Shown here in pieces: positions 47,124 to 55,016 of a DNA stretch of 64,000 bases. Origin of the DNA: Paraburkholderia caffeinilytica (GTDB lineage Bacteria; Pseudomonadota; Gammaproteobacteria; Burkholderiales; Burkholderiaceae). The notes under the pieces were generated by a model that searched no databases, was not told where the DNA came from, and saw only the letters and a list, made by a program, of their open reading frames with translations. The DNA lies in contig NZ_CP031466.1 of the NCBI RefSeq assembly GCF_003368325.1, positions 496,001 to 560,000 of the forward strand. Direction: 5' to 3'. Made by a program: the position numbers and the translations under genes. Within the stretch, counting starts at the first letter, position 1. Every line of letters begins with the position of its first letter.

Positions 47124-48446
47124 CTATGGCTGATTATTCGGTACGCTTACGCACCGAAAGCCCGCATACACGTATTGGTAATGCGGCTGAAACCAGTTCC
47201 GGAAAGCCGGCCGCAACATGCATTTCGCGGTGCGCGCCGAACCGCCTTTGATCACGTAATGCTGCCCGTCGAAAAAGTTGGCGGAGTAGCCCGGATAAAA
47301 CGGAAACGCTTCAAACCCCGGCAGTGCGTCGAACACGGTGGAGGTCCATTCCCAGCCGTTGCCGAATTGACCTTCCACGCCGAACGCGCTGACGTTGTCC
47401 GGATAGGCGTCCACCGGTTGCGGGTCCCAGTTGCGAAAATCGAAATTTCCCGAGGCGGCATGCGGTGCGCCGTGAGCCGCGCGCTGCCATTGCGCTTCGC
47501 TGGGTAACGTCTTGCCGGCCCAGCGGGCGTACGCGCTGGCTTCGGCGTGACTCACGTACGCCGGCCAGTCGAGCGGCAGCGGCACGTCGTCGAACATCGT
47601 GCGCAACATCCAGGCGCTGCCTCGATCGCCTCCGGTTTGCTGCGACCAGCAGGCGGGGTGCTCGATATGCTCGGCTTCCTTCCAGGCCCAATCCTTGTCC
47701 GCCCACCACGCCGGTTCGCGATAACCGCCCGCCTCGATAAACTCCCGAAACGCGCCGTTCGTCACCATATGGCGGTCGATCTCGAACGCCGGCACCTCGA
47801 CGTGCATTTCGCCGAACTCGTTGTCCCAGCCGAAATGGCCGCTGTCGCGCGACATGCCGAGCACCGTTGCGCCGGCCGGCACGCTGACCATCGACGACAA
47901 CGCCTGGCGCGGTTCAGGGTGCGTGAGCACCGGCTGCCGCAACCCGGTGACCTTCTGCGCAAGCGGTAGCTGATGCAGCATGTACGCGAGCGTTTCAGCA
48001 TGCATCAGCCGATGCTCGATCGCGACGTTCAGCAACTGCTCGGCCGCGTCGGCGTCGGCGCCCTTGCGGCCGACGCGTGCGGAGAGCGCATCGAGTTCGC
48101 GGTCGATCTGCTCGCGGGCGCGCAACCCATAGGCGCGCACAGCCTCGAGCGAGGGCCAGTCACCGGGTTGATCGGTCGGAAAGCCGCCGTCGACAGGATC
48201 GATACCGAAGGCGAACAGCTGATCGAGGTGCGAGTCGAACGCCGGCAGATCGCACAGGCGCTGATCGAAAAGATTACGATCGAAAGCTTCCAGATGGCCG
48301 ACGTAAAACACGATCCGGTGGCGCTCACGGATCGGCCGTTCGTACAGAAATTCGGGTTTGACGATGGAAAACAGTGCGTCGGTAATCTGACGCGCGTCGA
48401 TCAGACGCTGGACGAGCGGGTGATGCGGGGCGGGGTCGCGATTCAT
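47124..48446 (-). CDS. EgtB/SenA-like iron-dependent sulfoxide (or selenoxide) synthase
   Basis: A 440-aa protein with an N-terminal DinB-like four-helix domain (about 1-165) and a C-terminal formylglycine-generating-enzyme/SUMF1 domain (about 180-435). Histidines for a non-heme iron are seen in FYVGHLEAFD and in IEHRLMHAETLAYMLHQLP (HxxxHxE). The C-terminal motifs GNGWEWTSTVF, FYPGYSANFFDG and KGGSARTAKCMLRPAFRNWF are typical. EgtB makes the ergothioneine C-S bond; SenA makes the selenoneine bond. No EgtD, SenB or SenC gene is adjacent, so the choice is open. AAGGAGA precedes the ATG; longer reading to 48509 is not supported. Confidence 0.82.
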   Translation of the reverse strand: MNRDPAPHHPLVQRLIDARQITDALFSIVKPEFLYERPIRERHRIVFYVGHLEAFDRNLFDQRLCDLPAFDSHLDQLFAFGIDPVDGGFPTDQPGDWPSLEAVRAYGLRAREQIDRELDALSARVGRKGADADAAEQLLNVAIEHRLMHAETLAYMLHQLPLAQKVTGLRQPVLTHPEPRQALSSMVSVPAGATVLGMSRDSGHFGWDNEFGEMHVEVPAFEIDRHMVTNGAFREFIEAGGYREPAWWADKDWAWKEAEHIEHPACWSQQTGGDRGSAWMLRTMFDDVPLPLDWPAYVSHAEASAYARWAGKTLPSEAQWQRAAHGAPHAASGNFDFRNWDPQPVDAYPDNVSAFGVEGQFGNGWEWTSTVFDALPGFEAFPFYPGYSANFFDGQHYVIKGGSARTAKCMLRPAFRNWFQPHYQYVYAGFRCVSVPNNQP

Positions 48447-48577
48447 TTCGCCAGGTCTCCTTGCGGGGGACGGACTAAAGACTGTACCCGCTCGCAGGAG
48501 CCATGCCAAGACGAATGCGCGCTAAAAGACGGATAGGCGGGGACGTGGCGAGGCGGGCCAGGTCCTGCGCGTATGGC

Positions 48578-49372
48578 TTACACCTTCTGCAAGCCTTCCA
48601 GATCGACGATCCGGATGTGTTTGCCTTGTGTGTCGACGAGGCCGCGCTTTTGAAATCTTGACAGGGTGCGGCTCACCGTTTCCAACGTCATGCCGAGGTA
48701 GCTGCCCATGTCCTCACGCGTCATGCGCAAATTGAATTCCGCCGACGAATAGCCGCGTCGCGCGTTGCGCTCCGATACGTCGAGCAGAAATGCCGCGACG
48801 CGTTCGTCCGCTGAAAGCGAGCCGAGCACCATCATCTGCCCCGCTTCGCGGACGATCTGTTCGCCTAGCAGTTTGTGCAGGCGGTCCTGCATCGAACCGA
48901 TTTCGCGGCACAAGGATTTGAGGGCGGGGTAGGGAACGATGCAAACGGTGCTGTCTTCAAGGGCAACGGCGCTGCATGCATGCACGTCTTCGCCGATGCC
49001 GTCGAGACCGAGCGCTTCGCCGGCAAGGCGCAAGCCGGTGACCTGCTCGCGGCCGTCACGGTGCGCCATGACGGTTTTCATGGAGCCGGAGCGCACCGCG
49101 TAAATATTGTCGAAGCGGTCGCCGCTGCGATACAGCGCTTCGCCGCGTTGCACTGAGCGCGCGCTGCAAATGAGCGCTTCGAGTTTCGTCAGTTCGATAG
49201 GCGACAAACCTTGTGGCATGCAGAGCGCCCGCATCGAACAGCTCGAACAACGAGCGGCGGTGCGAGCGGGTGTCTTGGCCGGTGCGGCCCGGCGGCTGCC
49301 ACGGGCCGGCGACGAAGTCATGGTGGAATCGGCGGCGCCGGCGGTGCGAGTCACAGCGGTAGGAGTAAGCAT
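48578..49372 (-). CDS. FNR-type oxygen-sensing regulator (Crp/Fnr family)
   Basis: A 264-aa regulator. Four cysteines match the [4Fe-4S] ligands of E. coli FNR: C42, C45 and C51 (CSSCSMRALCMP) and C144 (ALEDSTVCIVPY), with the same 93-residue spacing between the last two. The cyclic-nucleotide-like domain is about 55-165 and the C-terminal helix-turn-helix contains MTREDMGSYLGMTLETVSRTLSRFQKRG, with the ETVSR recognition helix. It senses loss of oxygen. The start at 49372 is chosen from length; 49420 is possible. A universal stress protein gene is upstream in the same direction, a common FNR target. Confidence 0.92.
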   Translation of the reverse strand: MLTPTAVTRTAGAADSTMTSSPARGSRRAAPAKTPARTAARCSSCSMRALCMPQGLSPIELTKLEALICSARSVQRGEALYRSGDRFDNIYAVRSGSMKTVMAHRDGREQVTGLRLAGEALGLDGIGEDVHACSAVALEDSTVCIVPYPALKSLCREIGSMQDRLHKLLGEQIVREAGQMMVLGSLSADERVAAFLLDVSERNARRGYSSAEFNLRMTREDMGSYLGMTLETVSRTLSRFQKRGLVDTQGKHIRIVDLEGLQKV

Positions 49373-49618
49373 GTTCTGCAGCCATTTGTCAGGGTAACGA
49401 CTGATTGTCCCACCCCACATGCCCCCCGTTTAGCGACAAAATGACGCGTTCGCGCAGTTGGGCGTCTTGAGCGAAGTCACACTCGCGTTGCTGCTTGTGG
49501 TTATGGACTGCTATGCATTCTGAAGAGCATGCTCTGCTCTGTTTTTTTGGATATGAAGCCCTGCGCGTGCTGCCCGACGTGGCAAGCACACGCAGTTGCA
49601 ATGTGCGTCATCCTGCGC

Positions 49619-50086
49619 TCAGGCGCCTTCACTGATCTTGCCCGCCGCGGACGGGATCAGCAGCACCGGCAAGGTCGCCTGACGTACGCATCGCTCTGCG
49701 ACGCTGCCGAGAATCAGGCGCTGAAAACCACGCCGGCCATGCGTGCCCATCACCAGCAGATCGGCGTTGAAGTCGGCGGCCGCTTTTAGAACGACCACCG
49801 AAACGTCGTCGTTCGAGGAGGCCTCATCCACGATGGACTCGCCCTTGACGCCTTGCGTTGCCATGGCCTGGGCGAATTCCGCGCAGAGTTCCTTGCCCTC
49901 TTCGACCAGGCGGTTGCGCAGATTGGACGGGTCGTAACCGGGCGCTTCGAAATACATCGGCGTGTTTTCGACGACGTAGAGCGGTTGCATGACAGCGCCG
50001 CTGGATTTCGCGAGCGCGAGCGCCGCTTCGAATGCACGGCGCGAGGTGTGGCTGCCGTCGACCGCGACAAGGATGCGTGTGTACAT
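49619..50086 (-). CDS. Universal stress protein (UspA family)
   Basis: A 155-aa single-domain Usp. MYTRILVAVDGSHTSRRAFEAAL begins the Rossmann-like fold, and the ATP-binding motif GTHGRRGFQRLILGSVAE (G-2x-G-9x-G-S) is complete. Expected role is stress survival, often under hypoxia. The FNR-type regulator gene is 246 bp downstream, and a candidate FNR box lies at 50201-50214, upstream of this gene. Confidence 0.92.
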   Translation of the reverse strand: MYTRILVAVDGSHTSRRAFEAALALAKSSGAVMQPLYVVENTPMYFEAPGYDPSNLRNRLVEEGKELCAEFAQAMATQGVKGESIVDEASSNDDVSVVVLKAAADFNADLLVMGTHGRRGFQRLILGSVAERCVRQATLPVLLIPSAAGKISEGA

Positions 50087-50200
50087 ATCGACTCCACGTC
50101 AGAAGGATTCGGATGCCGCAGCCGTTGTGTCCGGCCGGGCACGTTGACGATTGATGACCAGTGCAAGCGTAAATGATCGCTGAAAAAGATGCGTCCCGAC

Positions 50201-50214
50201 AGGATGTAAATCAA
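50201..50214. promoter_or_regulatory. Candidate FNR box
   Basis: AGGATGTAAATCAA matches the consensus TTGAT-N4-ATCAA at 8 of 10 positions (right half perfect). It is 115-128 bp upstream of the universal stress protein start and 160 bp before the divergent GntR gene. An FNR-type regulator is encoded close by. Confidence 0.35.
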
Positions 50215-50376
50215 ACACTTGTCAAATTTTGTGATAGCGGCGCTCGGCTCGGCAAGCGCCGTGTAGTAGGCGTTTGCGGCATTCCTGTTAAGCCGGAGGA
50301 CAGGCGTCGAATCAAGATAGGGCCAGGTTTGCCTTACAATCGGGACCTACTCAGACAAGCTGCTTCGGCCCCGCGG

Positions 50377-51066
50377 ATGAACGAGCGCAAAACGACGGGC
50401 TTGCCCGACAAGATCTACGGCGACATCCTCAATCGCATTCTTGACGGCGAGTACAAGGAAGGCGAGCGGCTGCCCACCGAGCATGCGCTGGCCGAACACT
50501 TTGCGACGTCACGGCCGACCGTGCGCGAAGCCCTGGCGCGCTTGCGGGCGGACGGGATCATCATGACGCGGCATGGTTCGGGCACGACGGTCGCACGGCG
50601 GCCGGACCCGGATGTGCGCCGGTTTGCGCCGCTCGAAACGCTGTCCGACATCCGCCGCTGTTATGAATTTCGCATCGTGACCGAAGCGGGCGCAGCCGAA
50701 CAGGCGGCGCTCAAGGCCGACGCCGACGACATCGCCGCGATCCAGCATGCGTGGGACCAGCTGGAACGCATCATCGAAACCCGGGGTATTGGCGCCCAGG
50801 ACGATTTCCTGTTCCATCTGGCGGTAGCGCGCGCCTCGAAAAACCCGTTTTTCATCACGGTCATGTCTTTTATCGAGGAGCAGATTCTGTTCAGCATGAA
50901 TCTGTCGCGCAATCTGTCGCTCGTGAAGACAGTGGAGCGGCAGCGGCTCGTGCAGGCCGAACATAGGGCCGTGCTCGACGCGATCCGCCGCAAGGACGGC
51001 CCCGCAGCGGGGAAGGCGATGCGCGTGCATCTCGAGAACGCGCTCGAACGGATGTTCGGTTCCTGA
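50377..51066 (+). CDS. GntR-family (FadR/FCD subfamily) transcriptional regulator
   Basis: A 229-aa regulator. The ATG at 50377 gives the usual N-terminus with winged helix-turn-helix at residues 10-75 (YGDILNRILDGEYKEGERLPTEHALAEHF, SRPTVREALARLRADGIIMTRHGSGT). The FCD effector domain (about 85-225) keeps the metal/ligand residues in FHLAVARASKNPF and AEHRAVLDAIRRKDG. FCD regulators bind organic acids such as sugar acids or lactate. It may control the sugar-acid cluster at 53.8-61 kb, but the quorum-sensing genes lie between. Confidence 0.88.
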   Translation: MNERKTTGLPDKIYGDILNRILDGEYKEGERLPTEHALAEHFATSRPTVREALARLRADGIIMTRHGSGTTVARRPDPDVRRFAPLETLSDIRRCYEFRIVTEAGAAEQAALKADADDIAAIQHAWDQLERIIETRGIGAQDDFLFHLAVARASKNPFFITVMSFIEEQILFSMNLSRNLSLVKTVERQRLVQAEHRAVLDAIRRKDGPAAGKAMRVHLENALERMFGS

Positions 51067-51111
51067 TTTCCCGCGTGTCTCCCCCGCGGGTCGCAAATAC
51101 CAGGTAACCGG

Positions 51112-51251
51112 GCTGCCGGTCCGCCGCAATCGCACGGCTGCAATTGGCCCGTCGCGACGGGATCGTCCGCAACCGGATCGTCGCAACTGGATCGCTTAGA
51201 CCTGACACTGCAACCGGACCACTGCAGCCGGTCCACCGCAACTGCGGCCCC
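51112..51251. repeat. Degenerate 14-bp tandem repeat, ten units
   Basis: The spacer after the GntR gene is built of 14-bp units beginning with GCAAC or a variant: GCAATCGCACGGCT (51126), GCAATTGGCCCGTC (51140), GCAACCGGATCGTC (51169), GCAACTGGATCGCT (51183), GCAACCGGACCACT (51210), GCAGCCGGTCCACC (51224), GCAACTGCGGCCCC (51238) and similar. One unit is 15 bp and one (51197) is a divergent 13-mer. It lies at the 3' ends of gntR and the LuxI-type gene. Confidence 0.75.
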
Positions 51252-51266
51252 AGCCGTATCCGGGTG

Positions 51267-51860
51267 TCAGGCGGCGGCGGCTATCGGCCCGAACAGTGCG
51301 GTGCGGGTCTTCGGACTGACCGCGATATCCAGCGCCACGGCGCGTTCCACGCCGATTTGCAGAGGTGACCCGAGCCGGCTGATCTCGATCCCGGTCTTGC
51401 GCAGCAGCCGCTCGATCGGCGTGGTGGTCACCGTGACGTAACGCGTGATGCCCATCCGGTCGGCGAACGTCACGAGCTCGTGAATCGCCTGCATCGTCAG
51501 GTCGGCAAAGCCGAAGGACTGCTCCTCACCGCCGGTTTCGATGGCAAACCGGCTCAGTTCCCAGATATGCCGCCCGACCGGCGCATCCGCGCCATGCAGC
51601 AATTGCGGGAAGGTGTCCTTCAGCATGTTCGGCCCCTCCGTCGGCATCAGGCGCCAACAGCCGCGCACGTGCCGATCGTCGCCCTGGATCAGCATGTAGT
51701 GCGGCCCGAGGGCGTCGTAGCCGTCGATCTCCATGCCTGCTATGGTCGGGATGTCCCATCCGAGCCGCCCGTGAAACACCCGCGCCCTTAATCGGTACAT
51801 CTCGTTGATGTCCGCGTTGTCAAATTCCTGCCGCATTCCAATCCGAATTGCTGTTTGCAT
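51267..51860 (-). CDS. braI: Acyl-homoserine-lactone synthase (LuxI family, BraI-like)
   Basis: A 197-aa AHL synthase (EC 2.3.1.184) making the quorum-sensing signal from acyl-ACP and S-adenosylmethionine. The invariant residues are present: R25, F29, W35, D46, D49, R70, F84, E101 and R104 (RLRARVF, GWDIP, EIDGYD, GCWRL, WELSRF). GGAGAA precedes the ATG. It is divergent from an RsaL-like gene and close to a LuxR gene, the arrangement of BraI/RsaL/BraR in Paraburkholderia, which makes 3-oxo-C14-HSL; the product here is inferred. A lux-box-like dyad is at 51929-51948. Confidence 0.92.
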   Translation of the reverse strand: MQTAIRIGMRQEFDNADINEMYRLRARVFHGRLGWDIPTIAGMEIDGYDALGPHYMLIQGDDRHVRGCWRLMPTEGPNMLKDTFPQLLHGADAPVGRHIWELSRFAIETGGEEQSFGFADLTMQAIHELVTFADRMGITRYVTVTTTPIERLLRKTGIEISRLGSPLQIGVERAVALDIAVSPKTRTALFGPIAAAA

Positions 51861-51928
51861 GACGTTCTCCTGAACGTGTTGGGGTACCCAATACGCAAGA
51901 AAACTTATGCATTTTGAATCGTTCTGCC

Positions 51929-51948
51929 ACCTACCTACCTGGATAGGT
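51929..51948. promoter_or_regulatory. Candidate lux box
   Basis: The 20-bp sequence starting ACCTACCTACC and ending GGATAGGT has 7 of 10 symmetric base pairs with perfect outer ACCTA/TAGGT. It is 69-88 bp upstream of the synthase start and 67-86 bp upstream of the RsaL-like start, so it can serve both. Confidence 0.6.
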
Positions 51949-52014
51949 GTGCATGCTTATCGGATAACGCAGAATTCGAGATAAGCCTCAGCCCTCAACC
52001 GACGGGACACAAAA

Positions 52015-52332
52015 ATGGAACTTATCGAGAACCACTGGCAACCGCAACCCTTGGTCCAAACCCGCGCGGCAGAGCCGTCATCGGCGGTGGATCGCGTTCT
52101 GATCATTGCCTACCGCAAGAAGAAGAAGGAAAGCCAGCGCCGTTTCTGGGCGCGCTTCGGCGTCACGCAGTCGCGTGGCAGCCGGTTCGAATCGGGCGCC
52201 GAAATTCCGGCACCGGTGTCGATCCTGCTGGGCCTCTACTTCACCAAAACCGTTTCGGACGCCGACCTGGGCCGTGCCGAGCGCGTCCTGTACAGCCGCG
52301 ACGCCGCAGCCTTGCTCAACCCGGGTCAATAA
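52015..52332 (+). CDS. rsaL: RsaL-like quorum-sensing repressor
   Basis: A 105-aa small helix-turn-helix protein. The core KKKKESQRRFWARFGVTQSRGSRFESG with IPAPVSILLGLYFTKTVSDADL matches the RsaL pattern (tetrahelical HTH, residues about 30-85). RsaL represses the adjacent AHL synthase gene to keep signal levels steady. It is divergent from the LuxI gene and its 3' end overlaps the LuxR gene by 17 bp, tail to tail. Confidence 0.82.
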   Translation: MELIENHWQPQPLVQTRAAEPSSAVDRVLIIAYRKKKKESQRRFWARFGVTQSRGSRFESGAEIPAPVSILLGLYFTKTVSDADLGRAERVLYSRDAAALLNPGQ

Positions 52333-53044
52333 GCCCCAACTGCGCGGCGATCACGGCCGCCGCGCGCCGCGAGTTCATACCGAATTTCGTCCTGATGTTC
52401 TTCATGTGGAAGTTCACCACGGCTTCCGAGCAGTTCAGGATATGGGAGATTTCCCAGGTGGATTTGCCGCGCGCGGTCCATTTCAGACACTCGCGTTCGC
52501 GCGGCGTGAGCTTGGGCAATAAAGTCTGGGTATGCGTATTCAAATGGCGCTGGCTGGTATCGATCACCAGATCGCGCAATAACACCAGATTCGGCAGCGC
52601 AACGTTGACGTGACGCCAGAATGCGTCGCTCGGATTGCTGTCGTTGACGAAGCACATCATGCCGGCTTCCTGGTTCGGCCCGTGAATCGGCAACGTCACA
52701 CCGGAGCGCAGGCCGTATGCGCGGGCTTCCTCGTACATCGACTGCTGCTGCGCGGTCTTAAAAATGTCCGGCGACCAGATCAGCGGCGTGGCATGCGTCG
52801 CGCAATGCGAGACTGTCGGATCGATATGGACGAGCCCCTGCTCGTCGTAGGTGCGCCGCCACGCCGGCGCATAGGTGCTCCGCACATAAGCGTCTTCAAG
52901 GCGAATCGTCGGGCGCGGCAGCATGGCGATCAAAAGCCTGTCGAAGCCCCACGTTTCGGCAAGGCCCGCGATCGCGCCGAACCATTCCGCTTCATCTGCG
53001 GCGTTCAGTAGCGGTGCCATTTCCTCGATAAAGTGTAGCGACAA
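52316..53044 (-). CDS. braR: LuxR-family AHL receptor (BraR-like)
   Basis: A 242-aa regulator; the start is a TTG at 53044 with GAGAGAA upstream (an in-frame ATG, residue 9, is the alternative). The autoinducer domain (about 15-160) has the expected residues in WRRTYDEQGLVHIDPTV (Y, D, P) and PLIWS. The LuxR helix-turn-helix (about 175-238) is LTPRERECLKWTARGKSTWEISHILNCSEAVVNFHMKNIRTKF. It binds the AHL made by the synthase and probably the lux box at 51929. The gene overlaps rsaL by 17 bp at the 3' ends. Confidence 0.92.
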   Translation of the reverse strand: MSLHFIEEMAPLLNAADEAEWFGAIAGLAETWGFDRLLIAMLPRPTIRLEDAYVRSTYAPAWRRTYDEQGLVHIDPTVSHCATHATPLIWSPDIFKTAQQQSMYEEARAYGLRSGVTLPIHGPNQEAGMMCFVNDSNPSDAFWRHVNVALPNLVLLRDLVIDTSQRHLNTHTQTLLPKLTPRERECLKWTARGKSTWEISHILNCSEAVVNFHMKNIRTKFGMNSRRAAAVIAAQLGLIDPG

Positions 53045-53786
53045 TTTAGTTCTCTCAGACTCGCAAACGTCCCGTTGCGGTTAATTGCGGCACGGCGATC
53101 CGCCCGGCTGTTTTATCTTCGCAATCTATCACTAAAAATTATTTAGCGAGCCGAGAGCGATTTCTAAACAAACGGCATCAGCGCTGGTTCTGCAACCCTA
53201 CGAACCAATTACTCCTTATATCGGATTTGTTCAACCTGATTAACATTCACGGGTTGCTAAAGTGGGTAATTTTCTCGTAGGCGCGCTTTGGATGCTTTTG
53301 ATTGGCGGCATTATTGTCAAACCAGTCCGAATGACGTTTAGGCGAAATTCCGGGAAAAACGATACCGATTTCCGGATCTGCCGTTTCCGTTTCACCCACC
53401 GCCATTCAACCACGCCGGCCCGCCGCGCTATTGTCATATAAAAGCGATGCGCTGGCTTGGCGAAGTTCACCTGCTTCACCCCCGGCTTCGGTTCGAGGTT
53501 GACAGGTGTCGCTCATGCTCAAGTTGTTTGACAACATGGTAAACCCGATGCTAACCTGGATTGCCGACATGGGGCCGATCCTGCCGCTGCTCAGTTCGAC
53601 GCCGCCCGAACATCATGCGAAGATCGATCATGCGACGCAGATCCTGCTCGCATTGGAGCGTCAGTTCGCGCAGGGGTCTGTGTCGCCCTAGCTTCGATTG
53701 CGGGCGCCTGCGCCGCGCGCCGGCATGCAAGGTACAACGCGCTTCGATTCGCTTTCCCCCCAACTTTCATCGTCCAGAACCTACGC
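53045..53786. other. 742-bp intergenic region upstream of the LuxR gene
   Basis: The first 250 bp are AT-rich (TATCACTAAAAATTATTTAGC near 53125) and probably carry the LuxR promoter. A possible small gene is at 53515-53691. The rest holds nothing I recognise. Confidence 0.4.
53515..53691 (+). CDS. Possible small protein, 58 aa
   Basis: A short frame (MLKLFDNMVNPMLTWIADMG..., then LPLLSSTPPEHHAKIDHATQILLALERQF) with ATG 53515 (GTG 53506 adds three residues). It is amphipathic and protein-like, but has only a weak ribosome binding site (ACAGGT) and no family. It lies 96 bp upstream of the SMP-30 gene on the same strand. Confidence 0.35.
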   Translation: MLKLFDNMVNPMLTWIADMGPILPLLSSTPPEHHAKIDHATQILLALERQFAQGSVSP

Positions 53787-54731
53787 ATGACCGACACCAG
53801 CCGACGCTATCCCGATCCTTCCATTCGCGTGCTCGATCCGCGCTTCAAGTCGCTGATCCTGGCCTCCGCTTCAGTCGAGTGTCTGTATCAGGGCACGCGC
53901 TGGTCGGAGGGACCAGTCTGGTTCGGCGACGGCCGCTATCTGCTGTGGAGCGACATTCCCAACGACCGCATCCTGCGCTGGGACGAAACCAGCGGCGCGG
54001 TGAGCACGTTTCGGCAGTCGTCGAACAATGCGAACGGCCACACGCGTGACCGCCAGGGCCGCCTCGTCACCTGCGAGCACCTGACTCGGCGCGTCACGCG
54101 AACCGAGTATGACGGCTCGACAACCGTGCTTGCCGACCGTTATCGCGGCAAGCGCTTCAATTCGCCGAACGATGTGGTTGTGAAGTCGGACGGCTCGATC
54201 TGGTTCAGCGATCCGACCTTCGGCATCGACAGCTTTTACGAGGGCGAGCGGCAGGAGTCGGAATTGCCGGCGTGCGTGTACCGCATCGACGGCCAATCCG
54301 GCGAGGTGACAATGGTCGCCGACGACGTGCTGGGCCCGAACGGCCTCGCGTTTTCGCCGGACGAGTCGGTGCTGTACATCGTCGAATCGCGTGGCGAGCC
54401 GCGCAAGATTCGCGCGTTCGATGTCGACGGCAGCGGCGAGCGCGCCGCGCTGTCGAACAACCGCGTGCTGATCGACGCCGGCCCGGGCACGCCGGACGGC
54501 TTTCGCGTCGACACGCACGGCAATCTCTGGTGCGGCTGGGGCATGGGTACCGACGAACTCGACGGCGTGCGCGTCTTCACGCCGCAAGGCGAGCCGATCG
54601 GCCATATCGCGTTGCCTGAGCGTTGCGCGAACGTGTGCTTCGGCGGACGGCATCGCAACCGCTTGTTCATGGCGGCAAGCCACGGGTTGTATTCGCTGTA
54701 TGTGAATACGCAGGGCGTTCAGGGCGGGTGA
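53787..54731 (+). CDS. SMP-30/gluconolactonase family lactonase
   Basis: A 314-aa six-bladed beta-propeller hydrolase of sugar lactones. Metal-binding residues are visible in order: E41 (RWSEGPVW), N in RFNSPNDVVV, N in GPNGLAFSPDE and D in PDGFRVDTHGNLW. Members hydrolyse gluconolactone, L-arabinolactone, xylonolactone and similar compounds to the free acid. It is followed by an ABC importer and an L-arabinonate-type dehydratase on the same strand, so it probably supplies a sugar acid to the dehydratase. A 285-bp gap, with its own likely promoter, separates it from the transporter. Confidence 0.9.
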   Translation: MTDTSRRYPDPSIRVLDPRFKSLILASASVECLYQGTRWSEGPVWFGDGRYLLWSDIPNDRILRWDETSGAVSTFRQSSNNANGHTRDRQGRLVTCEHLTRRVTRTEYDGSTTVLADRYRGKRFNSPNDVVVKSDGSIWFSDPTFGIDSFYEGERQESELPACVYRIDGQSGEVTMVADDVLGPNGLAFSPDESVLYIVESRGEPRKIRAFDVDGSGERAALSNNRVLIDAGPGTPDGFRVDTHGNLWCGWGMGTDELDGVRVFTPQGEPIGHIALPERCANVCFGGRHRNRLFMAASHGLYSLYVNTQGVQGG

Positions 54732-54854
54732 GTGCGTGGGACGTGCGCGCAGCCTGAATTCGCACTGCAAGCGCAGGTTGCCTGACAACCTGCTGCTCCA
54801 CTTGTGCGCCAACTTCGGGTTTGCCCTTGGATGACACGTGCAAGCCGTTGAACT

Positions 54855-54868
54855 ATAAGGATTCCCCG
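54855..54868 (+). promoter_or_regulatory. ATAAGGATTCCCCG motif upstream of the ABC operon
   Basis: This 14-mer lies 149 bp before the solute-binding protein start. The same 14-mer occurs inverted at 29647-29660. In a 64-kb window some 14-mer matches are expected by chance, so the meaning is uncertain. Confidence 0.2.
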
Positions 54869-55016
54869 CCAGAATGGCCGATTTTTCGAGCAAAGCGTCG
54901 TAGCGAGCATTTGCTTGACATCGGCAGTTCCGCTTCGCTATGTTCCATTGGTAGAGAGACACCGCCAGCAGCGCATCTGGCCGGCGGACTTCCATACCAA
55001 GAAGCGAGGAGACGCA

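Noticed and set aside
51112..51251. A CRISPR-like array
   Set aside because: The units are only 14 bp, directly adjacent and without unique spacers; no cas genes are present.
53240..53479. A 79-aa minus-strand frame upstream of the LuxR gene
   Set aside because: No ribosome binding site, basic random-looking composition, and no link to neighbouring genes.
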